DNA of 64,000 bases from Bradyrhizobium diazoefficiens (GCF_018131015.1 NZ_JAFCJJ010000014.1:62001-126000), one strand, 5' to 3'; numbered from the stretch's first letter, positions 34,106 to 45,367 are shown. Numbers and translations: made by a program. Notes: generated by a model from the letters alone, not told the origin.

Positions 34106-35067
34106 GAAGACGGCTTCGGACGGCCAAGCAGCGAGGCCATCTCGTCTTCGAGATTCTCAAAGCTCGTCTTCTCGACCGCGGGACGTGCCGGCGGCGCGGC
34201 CGGAGGAGCCGGCGGCTCGCTGCGCGCGGCGCGCGGGGGCGCTGCCGGCGGTTCCGGCGCCACCGGAGGGGCGACCGTCTCGCCGGCCGGGCGGCGCAGC
34301 GCGGCCTCGAGGCGCTGGGCCATCTCGGCGAGATTTTGCTCGGCGCTGGAGGGGGCGGCAGGGGCCGGCGGTGGAACGGGCGGGGCCTGCGGCACGGGCG
34401 GAGGCGGCGGCGCGGCCGCGCGTTCGGCGCGCACCGGCGGTACCTTCACCGGCTCGCTCTGGCGCGGCGGGCGCGGCATCAGCGGCGGCTCGGTGCGGGC
34501 CACGCGCGGCGGCATCGGTTCGGGCCGCGGCTCGCGCTCGGGGCGCGGCGCGACAGGCTCCGGCGTGAAGCCGGCAAGGGGATCGCTGCGGCGCTCGGCC
34601 AGAGCGGGGGCGGGCCGGCGCACCTCGTCGGCAAAGGAGGGGCGCGACGGCCGCGGCGGCGGTTCCGGCATTTGCGGTTCCGGATGGTCCAGCACTTCAG
34701 GGCGCGGCGCCTCGTCGGCCCAGGCGGTGTCAGGCATCGGAGCCAGGCGCGGCGGCTCGGCCGGGCTCTGACGCTGCGGAAGCTGGTCGCGGCCGGGCGC
34801 GGCGCGCACGATGTTCGGCTCGACGACGATGTCGGTGGGGCCGCCGATCATCAGGAGATGCTCGACATTGTCCCGACGGACCAGCACCAGGCGCCGGCGG
34901 CCGTCGACCGCGGCCGCATCGATCACCGCGAGTCGGGGCATCCTGCCGCGCTGGGTGTTGGCGCCGAGCCGGCTGTTGGCGAATCGGCGAACCAGCCACG
35001 CAGCGACGCCGATCAACGCCAGAACGACGATGAACGCGACGATGAAGGTGATAGGGCTACCTTGCAT
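34102..35067 (-). CDS. fliO: FliO-like flagellar export protein with long proline-rich tail
   Basis: FliO helps assemble the FliP ring. The first 95 residues of this 321-residue protein match the family: a membrane segment (ITFIVAFIVVLALIGVAAWLVRRF) and a small beta domain (RMPRLAVIDAAAVDGRRRLVLVRRDNVEHLLMIGGPTDIVVE). The remaining 220 or so residues are Pro/Ala/Arg/Glu-rich and look disordered, ending in a short conserved-looking helix (ENLEDEMASLLGRP). GGGGAC lies 5 bp before the ATG. The gene is transcribed with fliP. Confidence 0.85.
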   Translation of the reverse strand: MQGSPITFIVAFIVVLALIGVAAWLVRRFANSRLGANTQRGRMPRLAVIDAAAVDGRRRLVLVRRDNVEHLLMIGGPTDIVVEPNIVRAAPGRDQLPQRQSPAEPPRLAPMPDTAWADEAPRPEVLDHPEPQMPEPPPRPSRPSFADEVRRPAPALAERRSDPLAGFTPEPVAPRPEREPRPEPMPPRVARTEPPLMPRPPRQSEPVKVPPVRAERAAAPPPPPVPQAPPVPPPAPAAPSSAEQNLAEMAQRLEAALRRPAGETVAPPVAPEPPAAPPRAARSEPPAPPAAPPARPAVEKTSFENLEDEMASLLGRPKPSS

Positions 35068-35333
35068 ATTTGTCCCCGAATGGCGCTGTTCTCGTGCCCA
35101 TGGCCGGATACGCCGACCGCAGGCCTACGATGCCCCAAACTTCGATTTCTTAACGTCCCACGGCAAGTTTTGCCGTCCCCAACTCTTAATAACCCATGAA
35201 TCGCCCGATCCAAAACGACTTATTGGCTCGGGCACGCGCCGCCAGGTGGTTGGGTTAATGCGGCTTTCGATAGGCGTGGAATCACGGCGCCGCAAGCGCG
35301 CCTGAAGGGCCGCCGCACGCCGGTCCCGCATCC

Positions 35334-35352
35334 TTAACCACCTGTTAACCAT
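35334..35352 (+). promoter_or_regulatory. CtrA-type box upstream of the flgB operon
   Basis: TTAACCACCTGTTAACCAT is an exact TTAA-N7-TTAAC with a TTAACCAT second half, 66 bp before the flgB ATG. A CCTAG at 35370 may be part of a -10 region. The rest of the 351-bp fliO-flgB gap shows no gene. Confidence 0.65.
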
Positions 35353-35417
35353 ACACGCGGCAAATTCTGCCTAGCTTCGGACCTCGGGGTCCGCAAGAGG
35401 CGGAAGGAGCCGCAATC

Positions 35418-35822
35418 ATGTCCATCAACGACCTTCCGGTGCTGTCGGCGCTTCGCACTAAGATGCAGTGGCACCAGGAGCGCCAGCGCGTCCTGTCCGA
35501 GAACGTCTCCAATTCCGATACCCCCAATTTCCGGCCGCGCGAGCTGGTCGAGCCGAAATTCGACAAGACCGGCGCGGTCACGGGCTCGATGGGGCCGCTC
35601 GCGATGACCGTCACCAGCGCCTCCCACCTGACGCCGTCCGGCGCGCCCTCGCGCTTCGACCAGAACAGGAATGCGGGTTTTGAGACCCGTCCCGCGGGCA
35701 ACGCCGTCAATCTCGAGGAGGAGATGATGAAGTCCGCCAACAACCAGATGGATTACGCGGCCGCAACCTCGCTCTATTCGAAGAGCCTGCATCTGCTCAA
35801 GACCGCGATCGGCAAGGGTTAG
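35418..35822 (+). CDS. flgB: Proximal rod protein FlgB
   Basis: FlgB is the first rod subunit. The 134-residue protein has the rod motif HQERQRVLSENVSNSDTPNFRPREL and the C-terminal pattern VNLEEEMMKSANNQMDYAAATSLYSKSLHLLKTAI, with normal length. The ATG has GGAAGGAG upstream. It heads flgB-flgC-fliE-fliQ-fliR-flhB, all on the plus strand, behind a CtrA-type box. Confidence 0.95.
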   Translation: MSINDLPVLSALRTKMQWHQERQRVLSENVSNSDTPNFRPRELVEPKFDKTGAVTGSMGPLAMTVTSASHLTPSGAPSRFDQNRNAGFETRPAGNAVNLEEEMMKSANNQMDYAAATSLYSKSLHLLKTAIGKG

Positions 35823-35870
35823 AGCATGATCCGGAAAAGTGTGCAGCGGTTTTCCGACAAGATCATGCTC
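35822..35870. repeat. Short inverted repeat inside the flgB-flgC operon
   Basis: GAGCATGATC at the left and GATCATGCTC at the right are exact inverted copies around 29 bases that also pair partly (CGGAAAAG with TTTTCCG). It starts on the last base of the flgB stop codon. I recall this wording as a very common Bradyrhizobiaceae spacer repeat. Confidence 0.75.
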
Positions 35871-35900
35871 AAACAAAGAGCTTGAGGGAACCGTATCATC

Positions 35901-36326
35901 ATGGCGAATGACAGCAGCGACTTTGCCCGTTCGATGGCGATTGCGACCTCCGGCCTGCGCGCGCAGGCCGGGCGCATGCGGGTGATCTCGGAAAACATCG
36001 CAAACGCCGATTCGACCTCGCAGACCGCCGGCGGCGATCCCTACCGGCGCAAGGTGCCGACCTTCTCCTCGGCGCTCGACCGCACGCTCGACGCGCAGGT
36101 CGTCACGCTCGGCCGGATCAAGCCCGACCAGTCGAATTTCCGCGTCAAGTACGAGCCGAACAACCCGGCGGCGGACGCCAGCGGCAACGTCAAATATCCC
36201 AACGTGAACTCGGTGGTCGAGATGACCGACATGCGCGACGCGCAGCGGTCCTACGAGGCCAATGTCAACATCATCAGTGCGACGCGCCGGATGATCCAGC
36301 GCACGCTCGACATCCTCAAGAGCTGA
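35901..36326 (+). CDS. flgC: Proximal rod protein FlgC
   Basis: FlgC is a rod subunit. The 141-residue protein has FARSMAIATSGLRAQAGRMRVISENIANADST near the start and YPNVNSVVEMTDMRDAQRSYEANVNIISATRRMIQRTLDIL at the end, both typical. GAGGGAACC lies upstream of the ATG. The 78-bp gap after flgB is mostly filled by the inverted repeat at 35822. Confidence 0.95.
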   Translation: MANDSSDFARSMAIATSGLRAQAGRMRVISENIANADSTSQTAGGDPYRRKVPTFSSALDRTLDAQVVTLGRIKPDQSNFRVKYEPNNPAADASGNVKYPNVNSVVEMTDMRDAQRSYEANVNIISATRRMIQRTLDILKS

Positions 36327-36342
36327 ACAGGACCTTTGAGCC

Positions 36343-36660
36343 ATGGCATCCCCGACAATCGCCGCCAATGCCTATGCCAACCTCGCGCGCGTGCTGGAGA
36401 ACGGCGGCGGCGCCGCCGCCGGCAAGGGCAACGAGGCGGGCGGGCAATCCTTCGCCTCGCTGCTCAAAGACGCGGTCGGCAGCGTCATGGAGTCCGGCCG
36501 CAAGTCCGACGCGCAGACGGTGGCGATGGCCGCGGGCAAGGCCAACGTGATGGACGTGGTGACGGCGGTTGCCGACACCGACGTCGCGGTGTCGACCCTG
36601 GTCTCGGTCCGCGACCGCGTGATCGCCGCGTATGAAGACATCATGAAGATGCCGATCTGA
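36343..36660 (+). CDS. fliE: Hook-basal body complex protein FliE
   Basis: FliE links the MS-ring to the rod. The 105-residue protein is mostly helical and ends with the FliE pattern VMDVVTAVADTDVAVSTLVSVRDRVIAAYEDIMKMPI. The length is normal, and it starts 16 bp after flgC. Confidence 0.92.
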   Translation: MASPTIAANAYANLARVLENGGGAAAGKGNEAGGQSFASLLKDAVGSVMESGRKSDAQTVAMAAGKANVMDVVTAVADTDVAVSTLVSVRDRVIAAYEDIMKMPI

Positions 36661-36667
36661 TTTGGGG

Positions 36668-36733
36668 CGAGTGGGGAGTGGCGAATAGCGAATAGGTGCG
36701 TTCCATTCGCCATTCACTACTCGCCATTCGCGC
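36668..36733. repeat. Imperfect inverted repeat made of short tandem units
   Basis: The left arm has repeated GCGAATAG-type octamers (GTGGCGAATAGCGAATAGG) and the right arm has their complements (CATTCGCCATTCACTACTCG then CCATTCGCG). Pairing is good if G-U pairs are allowed. It fills the fliE-fliQ gap. Confidence 0.65.
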
Positions 36734-36771
36734 ACTTCAAGATATCAAACAAGAAGAACTGGAAGCCTGCA

Positions 36772-37035
36772 ATGACCGGACCTGAAACCCTCGACGTTGC
36801 GCGTGATGCGATCTGGACCATCGTCATCGTGTCGTCGCCGCCGCTGGTGGTGGGGCTCGTTGTCGGCGTCATCGTGTCGCTGTTCCAGGCGCTGACGCAG
36901 ATCCAGGAGCAGACGCTGATCTACGTGCCGAAGATCCTGGCCATCTTCGCCACCATGCTGGTCGCGCTGCCGTTCATGGCCGATTCGCTCCATGCCCACA
37001 TGATGCGGATATCGTCGCGAATCATCGGCGGCTGA
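36772..37035 (+). CDS. fliQ: Flagellar type III export protein FliQ
   Basis: FliQ is a small export-gate subunit. The 87-residue protein has two membrane segments (IVIVSSPPLVVGLVVGVIVSLFQALTQIQEQTL and ILAIFATMLVALPFM), the family pattern at normal length. It follows the fliE-fliQ spacer and is 17 bp before fliR. Confidence 0.95.
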   Translation: MTGPETLDVARDAIWTIVIVSSPPLVVGLVVGVIVSLFQALTQIQEQTLIYVPKILAIFATMLVALPFMADSLHAHMMRISSRIIGG

Positions 37036-37052
37036 GGCAAGATGCGTGAATT

Positions 37053-37823
37053 ATGCGCATCGACGTCTCGCTGCTGCCGGCGCTCGCCGCGGCCTTCATG
37101 CTCGCCTTCGCAAGGGTCGGCGCGATGGTGATGCTGCTGCCGGGGCTCGGCGAGACCAACATCCCGACGCGGATCAAGCTGTCGATCGCGCTCCTGCTCA
37201 CGCTGATCATCCTGCCGCTGCATCGCAGCGCCTACCACGTCGACATGGGCTCGATCGTCCCGCTGCTGGTCCTGATGCTGCATGAGATCGTGATCGGCAT
37301 CGTGCTCGGCGCGACCGCGCGCGTGACGCTCGCCGCCCTCCAGGTCGCGGGATCCGTGATCGCCCAGCAGATGGGGCTCGGCTTCGTCACCTCGGTCGAT
37401 CCGACGCAGGGGCAGCAGGGCGTGCTGGTCGGCAACTTCCTCACCATGCTCGGGGTGACGCTGCTGTTCGCCACCGACAGCCATCACCTGGTGATCGCGG
37501 CGCTGAACGACAGCTATGCGATCTTCTCGCCCGGCGAGACCGTGTCGAGCGGCGACGTCGCCTCGCTGGCGACGCGGGCCTTTTCCGCGGCATTCCGGCT
37601 CGGCCTGCAGCTCTCCGGGCCGTTCCTGGTGTTCGGCCTCGTCTTCAACATCGGGCTCGGGGTGCTGGCGCGGCTGATGCCGCAGATGCAGGTCTATTTC
37701 GTCGGCATGCCGCTGTCGATCTTCGCCGGCTTTCTCGTGCTCGCCGTCGTGATCGCGGCGATGATGGGCACGTTCCTCGACTACTTCATCGGTGTGATGC
37801 ACCAGATGATGCCGCTGAAATAA
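37053..37823 (+). CDS. fliR: Flagellar type III export protein FliR
   Basis: FliR is the single-copy export-gate subunit. The 256-residue protein is very hydrophobic with the family segments LAFARVGAMVMLLPGLGETNIPTRIKLSIALLLTLIILP and GQQMG-like IAQQMGLGFVTSVDPTQG. The C-terminal MPQMQVYFVGMPLSIFAG is typical. The length is normal. It is 9 bp before flhB. Confidence 0.95.
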   Translation: MRIDVSLLPALAAAFMLAFARVGAMVMLLPGLGETNIPTRIKLSIALLLTLIILPLHRSAYHVDMGSIVPLLVLMLHEIVIGIVLGATARVTLAALQVAGSVIAQQMGLGFVTSVDPTQGQQGVLVGNFLTMLGVTLLFATDSHHLVIAALNDSYAIFSPGETVSSGDVASLATRAFSAAFRLGLQLSGPFLVFGLVFNIGLGVLARLMPQMQVYFVGMPLSIFAGFLVLAVVIAAMMGTFLDYFIGVMHQMMPLK

Positions 37824-37832
37824 GAGCGATCG

Positions 37833-38912
37833 ATGGCGGACGACAACGATCCCGACAGCAAAACAGAAGACCCGACGCAAAAGCGCCTCGAGGAGGCGCT
37901 CGAGCGCGGCGACGTTGCCAAGAGCCAGGAGGTCAACACCTGGTTCATGATCGCGGGCGGCACGCTGGTGCTCTCGACCTTCTCGGGCTCGGTCGGCAGC
38001 GGGCTGGTGACGCCGATGCGCAACCTGCTCGCCAATTCCTGGATGATCAGGACCGACGGCGGGAACCTGATGGCGCTCTTGAAGCAGATCGAGGTCGCGG
38101 TGCTCGCGGCGGTCGGCGTGCCCCTCTTGATGCTGATGCTGGCGGCCATTGCCGGCAACATGCTGCAGCATCGCCTGGTGTGGTCAGGCGAGTCGCTCAA
38201 GCCCAAATTCAGCAAGCTCTCGCCCGCCGCCGGCTTCAAGCGCATCTTCGGCAAGCAGGCCGGGGCGAACTTCCTCAAGGGCGTCGGCAAGCTGATCGTG
38301 CTCGGCGCGGTCATGACCATGATCCTGTGGCCGGAACGGCACCGCATGGAGGCGATGGTCAGGCTCGACCCGGCCGCCATGCTGGGCGCCACCACCAGCA
38401 TGACCGTCCATCTGCTCGGCGCGGTGGTCGCAGCGCTCGCGATCATCGCGATCGGCGACTATTTCTTCCAATATCGCAGCTGGTTCCAGCGGCAGAAGAT
38501 GTCGCTGCAGGAGATCAAGGAAGAGTTCAAGCAGTCCGAGGGCGATCCGCACATCAAGGGCAAGATCAGGCAGTTGCGGCAGCAGCGCTCCAGAAAGCGC
38601 ATGATGGCGGCGGTTCCCAAGGCCTCCGTGATCATCACCAACCCGACCCACTATTCGGTGGCGCTGTCCTATGAGCGTGGCATGTCGGCGCCGATCTGCG
38701 TCGCCAAGGGCGTCGACAATCTCGCCTTCAAGATCAGGGAGATCGCGCGCGAGCACGACATCCCGATCGTCGAGAACGTGCCGCTGGCCCGCGCGCTCTA
38801 CGCCACCGTCGACATCGACCAGGAAATCCCGACCGAGCACTACCATGCGGTCGCCGAGGTCATCGGCTACGTCATGCGGCTGAAGCGCGGATTCGGCGCC
38901 GGACGGCAATAA
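37833..38912 (+). CDS. flhB: Flagellar type III export switch protein FlhB
   Basis: FlhB switches export from rod/hook to filament substrates after self-cleavage. The 359-residue protein starts with the polar DPDSKTEDPTQKRLEEALERGDVAKSQEV segment and has four membrane segments. The cytoplasmic domain carries the autocleavage site N270-P271-T272-H273 in SVIITNPTHYSVAL. All catalytic features are intact. It ends the flgB-to-flhB run. Confidence 0.96.
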   Translation: MADDNDPDSKTEDPTQKRLEEALERGDVAKSQEVNTWFMIAGGTLVLSTFSGSVGSGLVTPMRNLLANSWMIRTDGGNLMALLKQIEVAVLAAVGVPLLMLMLAAIAGNMLQHRLVWSGESLKPKFSKLSPAAGFKRIFGKQAGANFLKGVGKLIVLGAVMTMILWPERHRMEAMVRLDPAAMLGATTSMTVHLLGAVVAALAIIAIGDYFFQYRSWFQRQKMSLQEIKEEFKQSEGDPHIKGKIRQLRQQRSRKRMMAAVPKASVIITNPTHYSVALSYERGMSAPICVAKGVDNLAFKIREIAREHDIPIVENVPLARALYATVDIDQEIPTEHYHAVAEVIGYVMRLKRGFGAGRQ

Positions 38913-39048
38913 AGTCCCCGAAAAGTACCGGAAATGGCTGTAAACTGGGAATCAACGTACGTTTCGCTTCTGCCGCCCTTGCGTCCGCGGGTCCGATTCA
39001 GGCAGGGAGGACCCGGCGCACCCAGGGGTGCGTTGATATTCTGCCGAC

Positions 39049-41646
<2,598 letters not shown>

Positions 41647-41938
41647 GGCCTCGTCCCGCGCGCTTTCCGACTTTGCGAGGAGCCAGCTGGTCGCGCCTTC
41701 GGCCGCCCCGGTGGCTGGCAACGACGAGGAAAAAGCGGAAAAAATCATCTGGAAACCGCCGGTATCCCGCGACCACGGTCCCAGCGCGATTCCAAGCCAA
41801 CCCTCCGGTAAATATGGGCTTTTGCCACATCCCCGCGACCGAGGGCCGCAGCTACAAGTTCCAAAACCGACTTCACTTTTGGCGCGGGCTGCCCATCTTA
41901 AGGGCGCTTCCCCATGCCGGGGAATTTGGGAAACGCAC

Positions 41939-42919
41939 ATGAATTTCTCGCAACGGTCCCGCAGTCTCGTGAAGACGATTGCCGTCCTGCTGGCGCTCGC
42001 TCTGCCGACGGCGCTGGCGATCTCGTCCGCTGACGCCCGCGTCGGTGGCGGCATGTCGTCCGGTTCGCGCGGTTCGCGGACCTATTCGGCCCCGCCGTCG
42101 ACCACGACTGCGCCGGGCTCGACCTCGCAGTTCAACCGTACCTACACCCAGCCCGGTGCAGGCATGAATTCGGCTGCCGCTGCCCCCGCGCGCGGCGGCC
42201 TATTCGGCCGCGCCGGCGGCTTCATGGGCGGCCTTGCGGCCGGCTTCCTTGGTGCCGGCCTGCTCGGCATGCTGTTTGGTGGCGGCCTGTTCGGCGGCCT
42301 CGGCGGCCTGTCGTCGATCATCGGCCTGATCATCCAGATCGTGCTCGTCGTGTTCGTGGTGCGGCTGGCAATGTCGTGGTGGCAGCGCCGCCACACGCCG
42401 CAGGCGGCCTATGCCAATGCTGATGCGTCATCCGCCGGTCAGGGACCGCAGCCGAACTATCGCAGCGGTCTCGGTGGTGGTCTCGGCGGCTTCGGCTTCG
42501 GCGCCAACAGCGCCCCGCTCGAGATCCGCCCCGACGACTACGAGGCGTTCGAGCGCCTGCTCGGCGAGGTCCAGACCGCCTGGTCGAACGAGGACGTGGC
42601 CAAGCTGCACACGCTCGCGACGCCGGAAATGGTCTCCTATTTCGAGCAGGACCTGGCCCAGAACCGCGCGCGCAACGCCGTCAACAAGGTCACCAATGTC
42701 AAGCTGCTGCAGGGCGACCTCGCGGAAGCCTGGCGCGAGGGCGAGACCGACTACGCGACGGTGGCGCTGCGCTTTTCGCTCACCGACAAGACGCTCGACC
42801 GCAACACCGGCGCGATCGTTGCCGGCAGCGAGCAGCCGGGCGAGGTCACCGAGGTCTGGACCTTTGCGCGCCGCCCCGGCGGCGGCTGGGAATTGTCGGC
42901 GATCCAGCAGACCAACTGA
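41939..42919 (+). CDS. Tim44-like domain protein, membrane-anchored
   Basis: The 326-residue protein has a signal-like start (VKTIAVLLALALPTALAISSADA), a Gly/Ser-rich region, a strongly hydrophobic Gly-rich segment (GGFMGGLAAGFLGAGLLGMLFGGGLFGG, then IIGLIIQIVLVVFVVRLAMSWW), and a C-terminal Tim44/NTF2-like domain (DDYEAFERLLGEVQTAWSNEDVAKLHTLATPEMVSYF). Proteins of this type are common in alphaproteobacteria and their role is unclear. ATG 41939 is preferred; an in-frame ATG at 41711 would add 76 residues of low-sense sequence. A strong terminator follows. Confidence 0.8.
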   Translation: MNFSQRSRSLVKTIAVLLALALPTALAISSADARVGGGMSSGSRGSRTYSAPPSTTTAPGSTSQFNRTYTQPGAGMNSAAAAPARGGLFGRAGGFMGGLAAGFLGAGLLGMLFGGGLFGGLGGLSSIIGLIIQIVLVVFVVRLAMSWWQRRHTPQAAYANADASSAGQGPQPNYRSGLGGGLGGFGFGANSAPLEIRPDDYEAFERLLGEVQTAWSNEDVAKLHTLATPEMVSYFEQDLAQNRARNAVNKVTNVKLLQGDLAEAWREGETDYATVALRFSLTDKTLDRNTGAIVAGSEQPGEVTEVWTFARRPGGGWELSAIQQTN

Positions 42920-42941
42920 TCGCCCGCGACATGAGGAACAG

Positions 42942-42975
42942 GGCGTCGTGCTTCCGGCACGACGCCTTTTTCTTT
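42942..42975 (+). terminator. Terminator after the Tim44-like gene
   Basis: GGCGTCGTGC, loop TTCCG, GCACGACGCC, then TTTTTCTTT: a perfect 10-bp stem with a T-run. Confidence 0.9.
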
Positions 42976-43063
42976 GCGCGTCCCGCATCGCGAAACCGGA
43001 ATAAGCGGGCGCGCCTCGGGTTGAAGTCAGGCGGCCAACGACAAGCACAATTGGGAGGACAAC

Positions 43064-43744
43064 ATGATCCGCATCGACCGATCCGTGACGATTTCGGGCC
43101 TCGCGCTCGCCGCCGCTCTGCTTGCAGCACCCTCGGTGCTGGCCCAGTCCGCCGACATGACGTTCTTCGTGACCTCCAACGGCCCCGGCAAGGGCGCAGA
43201 TCTCGGCGGCCTTGAGGGCGCCGACGCGCAATGCCAGAAGCTTGCACAGAGCGGCGCCGCCGGCACCAAGACGTGGCGCGCCTATCTTTCGACGCAGGCC
43301 GCCGACGGCAAGCCTGCGGTCAACGCGCGCGACCGCATCGGCAAGGGACCGTGGCAGAACGCCAAGGGCACGGTGATCGCCAAGGATGTCGCCGACCTGC
43401 ACGGCGCGAGCAACAATCTCACCAAGCAGACCGCGCTCAGCGAGAAGGGCGAGGTCATCAACGGCCGCGGCGACACGCCGAACCGGCACGACGTCCTGAC
43501 GGGATCGCAGGCGGACGGCACCGCGTTCGCTGCCGGCGACGACAAGACCTGCAAGAACTGGACGTCGAGCACGCAAGGCGCGGCGGTGGTCGGCCATGCC
43601 GATCGCCAGGGCCTGCGCGACGACGAGCCGTCGAAGTCCTGGAACAGCTCGCACCCCTCGCGCGGTCCCGACGGCGGCTGCTCGCAGGCCGATCTGAAGA
43701 GCACCGGCGGCGACGGCCTGTTCTATTGTTTTGCGGCGAATTGA
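43064..43744 (+). CDS. Secreted lectin-like protein of unknown function
   Basis: The 226-residue protein has a clear Sec signal peptide (SVTISGLALAAALLAAPSVLAQ) and a Cys-containing domain with C-type-lectin/endostatin-like wording: MTFFVTSNGPGKGADLGGLEGADAQCQKLA, TWRAYLST, GPDGGCSQADLKS and DGLFYCFAAN at the end. Four cysteines could make two disulfides. GGGAGG lies upstream of the ATG. It stands alone between a terminator and a GST gene. The fold is inferred from pattern. Confidence 0.65.
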   Translation: MIRIDRSVTISGLALAAALLAAPSVLAQSADMTFFVTSNGPGKGADLGGLEGADAQCQKLAQSGAAGTKTWRAYLSTQAADGKPAVNARDRIGKGPWQNAKGTVIAKDVADLHGASNNLTKQTALSEKGEVINGRGDTPNRHDVLTGSQADGTAFAAGDDKTCKNWTSSTQGAAVVGHADRQGLRDDEPSKSWNSSHPSRGPDGGCSQADLKSTGGDGLFYCFAAN

Positions 43745-43867
43745 GCGCGGAGCGTTCGCGGTGCTTGCAATGACGAGGGCGGGACGTTCGGTTCCGCCCT
43801 GCGCTGACGGAACCGCGAGCCGCGTGTTACATTGGTCCGGACCGTTCACGCTCACGGATCGCCTCCC

Positions 43868-44575
43868 ATGAAATACGAGCTCTATTACTGGCCCGAAATC
43901 CAGGGCCGCGGCGAATATGTGCGGCTGGCGCTGGAGGAGGCGGGGGCGGCTTATGTCGACGTCGCGCGGGGGCCGCGCGGCAGTGGCGCGATGATGAAGA
44001 TGATGGACGCGCACACGGGCATGCCGCCCTTTGCGCCGCCGTTCCTCAAGGCCGGAAAACTCGTCATCGGCCAGACCGCCAACATTCTGCTCTATCTCGG
44101 CGCCCGCCACGGGCTTGCGCCGAAGACGGAGGCCGGCCGGCTCTCGGTGCACCAGCTTCAACTCACCATCACCGACCTCGTGGCCGAGATCCACGACACC
44201 CATCATCCGCTCGGGCCATCGATGTACTACGAGGACCAGAAAGCGCCGGCGAAGAAGCGCACGGCCGAGTTCTGGGATGAGCGCGTGCCGAAATATCTCG
44301 GCTATTTCGAGCGGCTTCTCGCCGGCAATGGCGGCAGCTACGTCTCCGGCCGCAGGCTCACTTACGTCGACCTGTCGCTGTTCCAGATCGTCGCCGGCCT
44401 GCGCTATGCCTTTCCGAAGCGCATGAAGGCGTTCGAGGCTGACATCCCCGGCCTCGTCGGCCTGCACGACCGCGTCGCGGCGCGGCCGAACATCAGGGCC
44501 TATCTCGCAAGCGAGCGCCGCATCGCCTTCAACGAGCAGGGCATCTTCCGCCGCTACAAGGAGCTGGACGGCTAG
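43868..44575 (+). CDS. Glutathione S-transferase family protein
   Basis: The 235-residue protein has a thioredoxin-fold N-terminal domain (YELYYWPEIQGRGEYVRLALEEAGAAYVDV, then the QTANILLYLGARHGL segment with the usual glutathione-contact position) and an all-helical C-terminal domain (TYVDLSLFQIVAGL with the conserved N-cap aspartate). The pattern is like the sigma/alpha-like bacterial GSTs. ATG 43868 is chosen; the ATG-like start at 43832 adds 12 residues outside the fold. It converges with the next gene. Confidence 0.85.
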   Translation: MKYELYYWPEIQGRGEYVRLALEEAGAAYVDVARGPRGSGAMMKMMDAHTGMPPFAPPFLKAGKLVIGQTANILLYLGARHGLAPKTEAGRLSVHQLQLTITDLVAEIHDTHHPLGPSMYYEDQKAPAKKRTAEFWDERVPKYLGYFERLLAGNGGSYVSGRRLTYVDLSLFQIVAGLRYAFPKRMKAFEADIPGLVGLHDRVAARPNIRAYLASERRIAFNEQGIFRRYKELDG

Positions 44576-44576
44576 C

Positions 44577-45251
44577 TCACCACACGCCCGGCAGCAGCCG
44601 GTAGCGCACCCGCCCGGCATAGTCAGCATAGCCGGGCAGGCCATCCCGCAGCGTGCGCTCCTCGATGCGGATGCGGATCGCAAACAGGGCGAGGAAGAGC
44701 GGCAGCATCGCGAGCCCCCACCACGAGCCCAGCAGCAGCGGCATGCCGGCGAAGAAGAGCATCATGCCGCTATACATGGGATGGCGGACATGCGCGTAGG
44801 GCCCCGTCGAGATCACGCGCTGGGCGCGCTCGGACTGCAGCTTCACCACCGGCGCGGCAAAGGAGTTCGCGCGGAACACCCGGAGTATCAGGATTGTCGC
44901 GGCCAGGAACAGCACGAAGCCAACTGCGTGCAACGTGACCGGCATGTCAGAAGCATGACGGCGCCGGTCAAGGCCCATCGCCGCCAGCCAGGCGAGCATC
45001 GCGGCGACGAAGACGACCATGAAGACCTTGTCGGCGCGGGGCTGATCCTTCTGCAGGAGAGGCCGCAGCCGCTCGGCGAGCAGCGCCGGATCGATCCGAT
45101 AGAGCCACCAGCCGCAGAGCGGGCCGAGCAGGATGGAGCTGACGAGGAAGAGCCAGGCCGCCGGCCAATGCAGCGTCCCGGCGGACGCGAACAGCAACGC
45201 ACCGATCGCGACGGTGACAATCGTGTTCTGCAGCAGCAGGTGTGTGATCAT
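44577..45251 (-). CDS. Isoprenylcysteine carboxyl methyltransferase (ICMT)-like membrane protein
   Basis: The 224-residue protein has about five membrane segments and the C-terminal SAM-binding pattern of the ICMT/PEMT group: RVISTGPYAHVRHPMYSGMML followed by a final IRIEERTLRDGLPGYADYAGRVRYRLLPGVW. Bacterial members methylate small lipids or unknown substrates. The stop is 1 bp beyond the GST stop on the other strand, so the two genes converge. Confidence 0.8.
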   Translation of the reverse strand: MITHLLLQNTIVTVAIGALLFASAGTLHWPAAWLFLVSSILLGPLCGWWLYRIDPALLAERLRPLLQKDQPRADKVFMVVFVAAMLAWLAAMGLDRRRHASDMPVTLHAVGFVLFLAATILILRVFRANSFAAPVVKLQSERAQRVISTGPYAHVRHPMYSGMMLFFAGMPLLLGSWWGLAMLPLFLALFAIRIRIEERTLRDGLPGYADYAGRVRYRLLPGVW

Positions 45252-45367
45252 GCGCGGGTCTCCGGACGATCCCGCACAATAGTCGTCGCGCTATCCGGCG
45301 AAGATGCGGCCGGACATACGACAGGCCCGATCGACCCGATCGGGTGCGCCTGCGCCAAAAGGCCCGA

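Noticed and set aside
35085..35100. Sigma-54-like sequence TGGGCACGAGAACAGC upstream of fliO
   Set aside because: The -24 part fits, but transcription would start near 35073, inside the fliO ribosome-binding site, and the -12 TT is lost.
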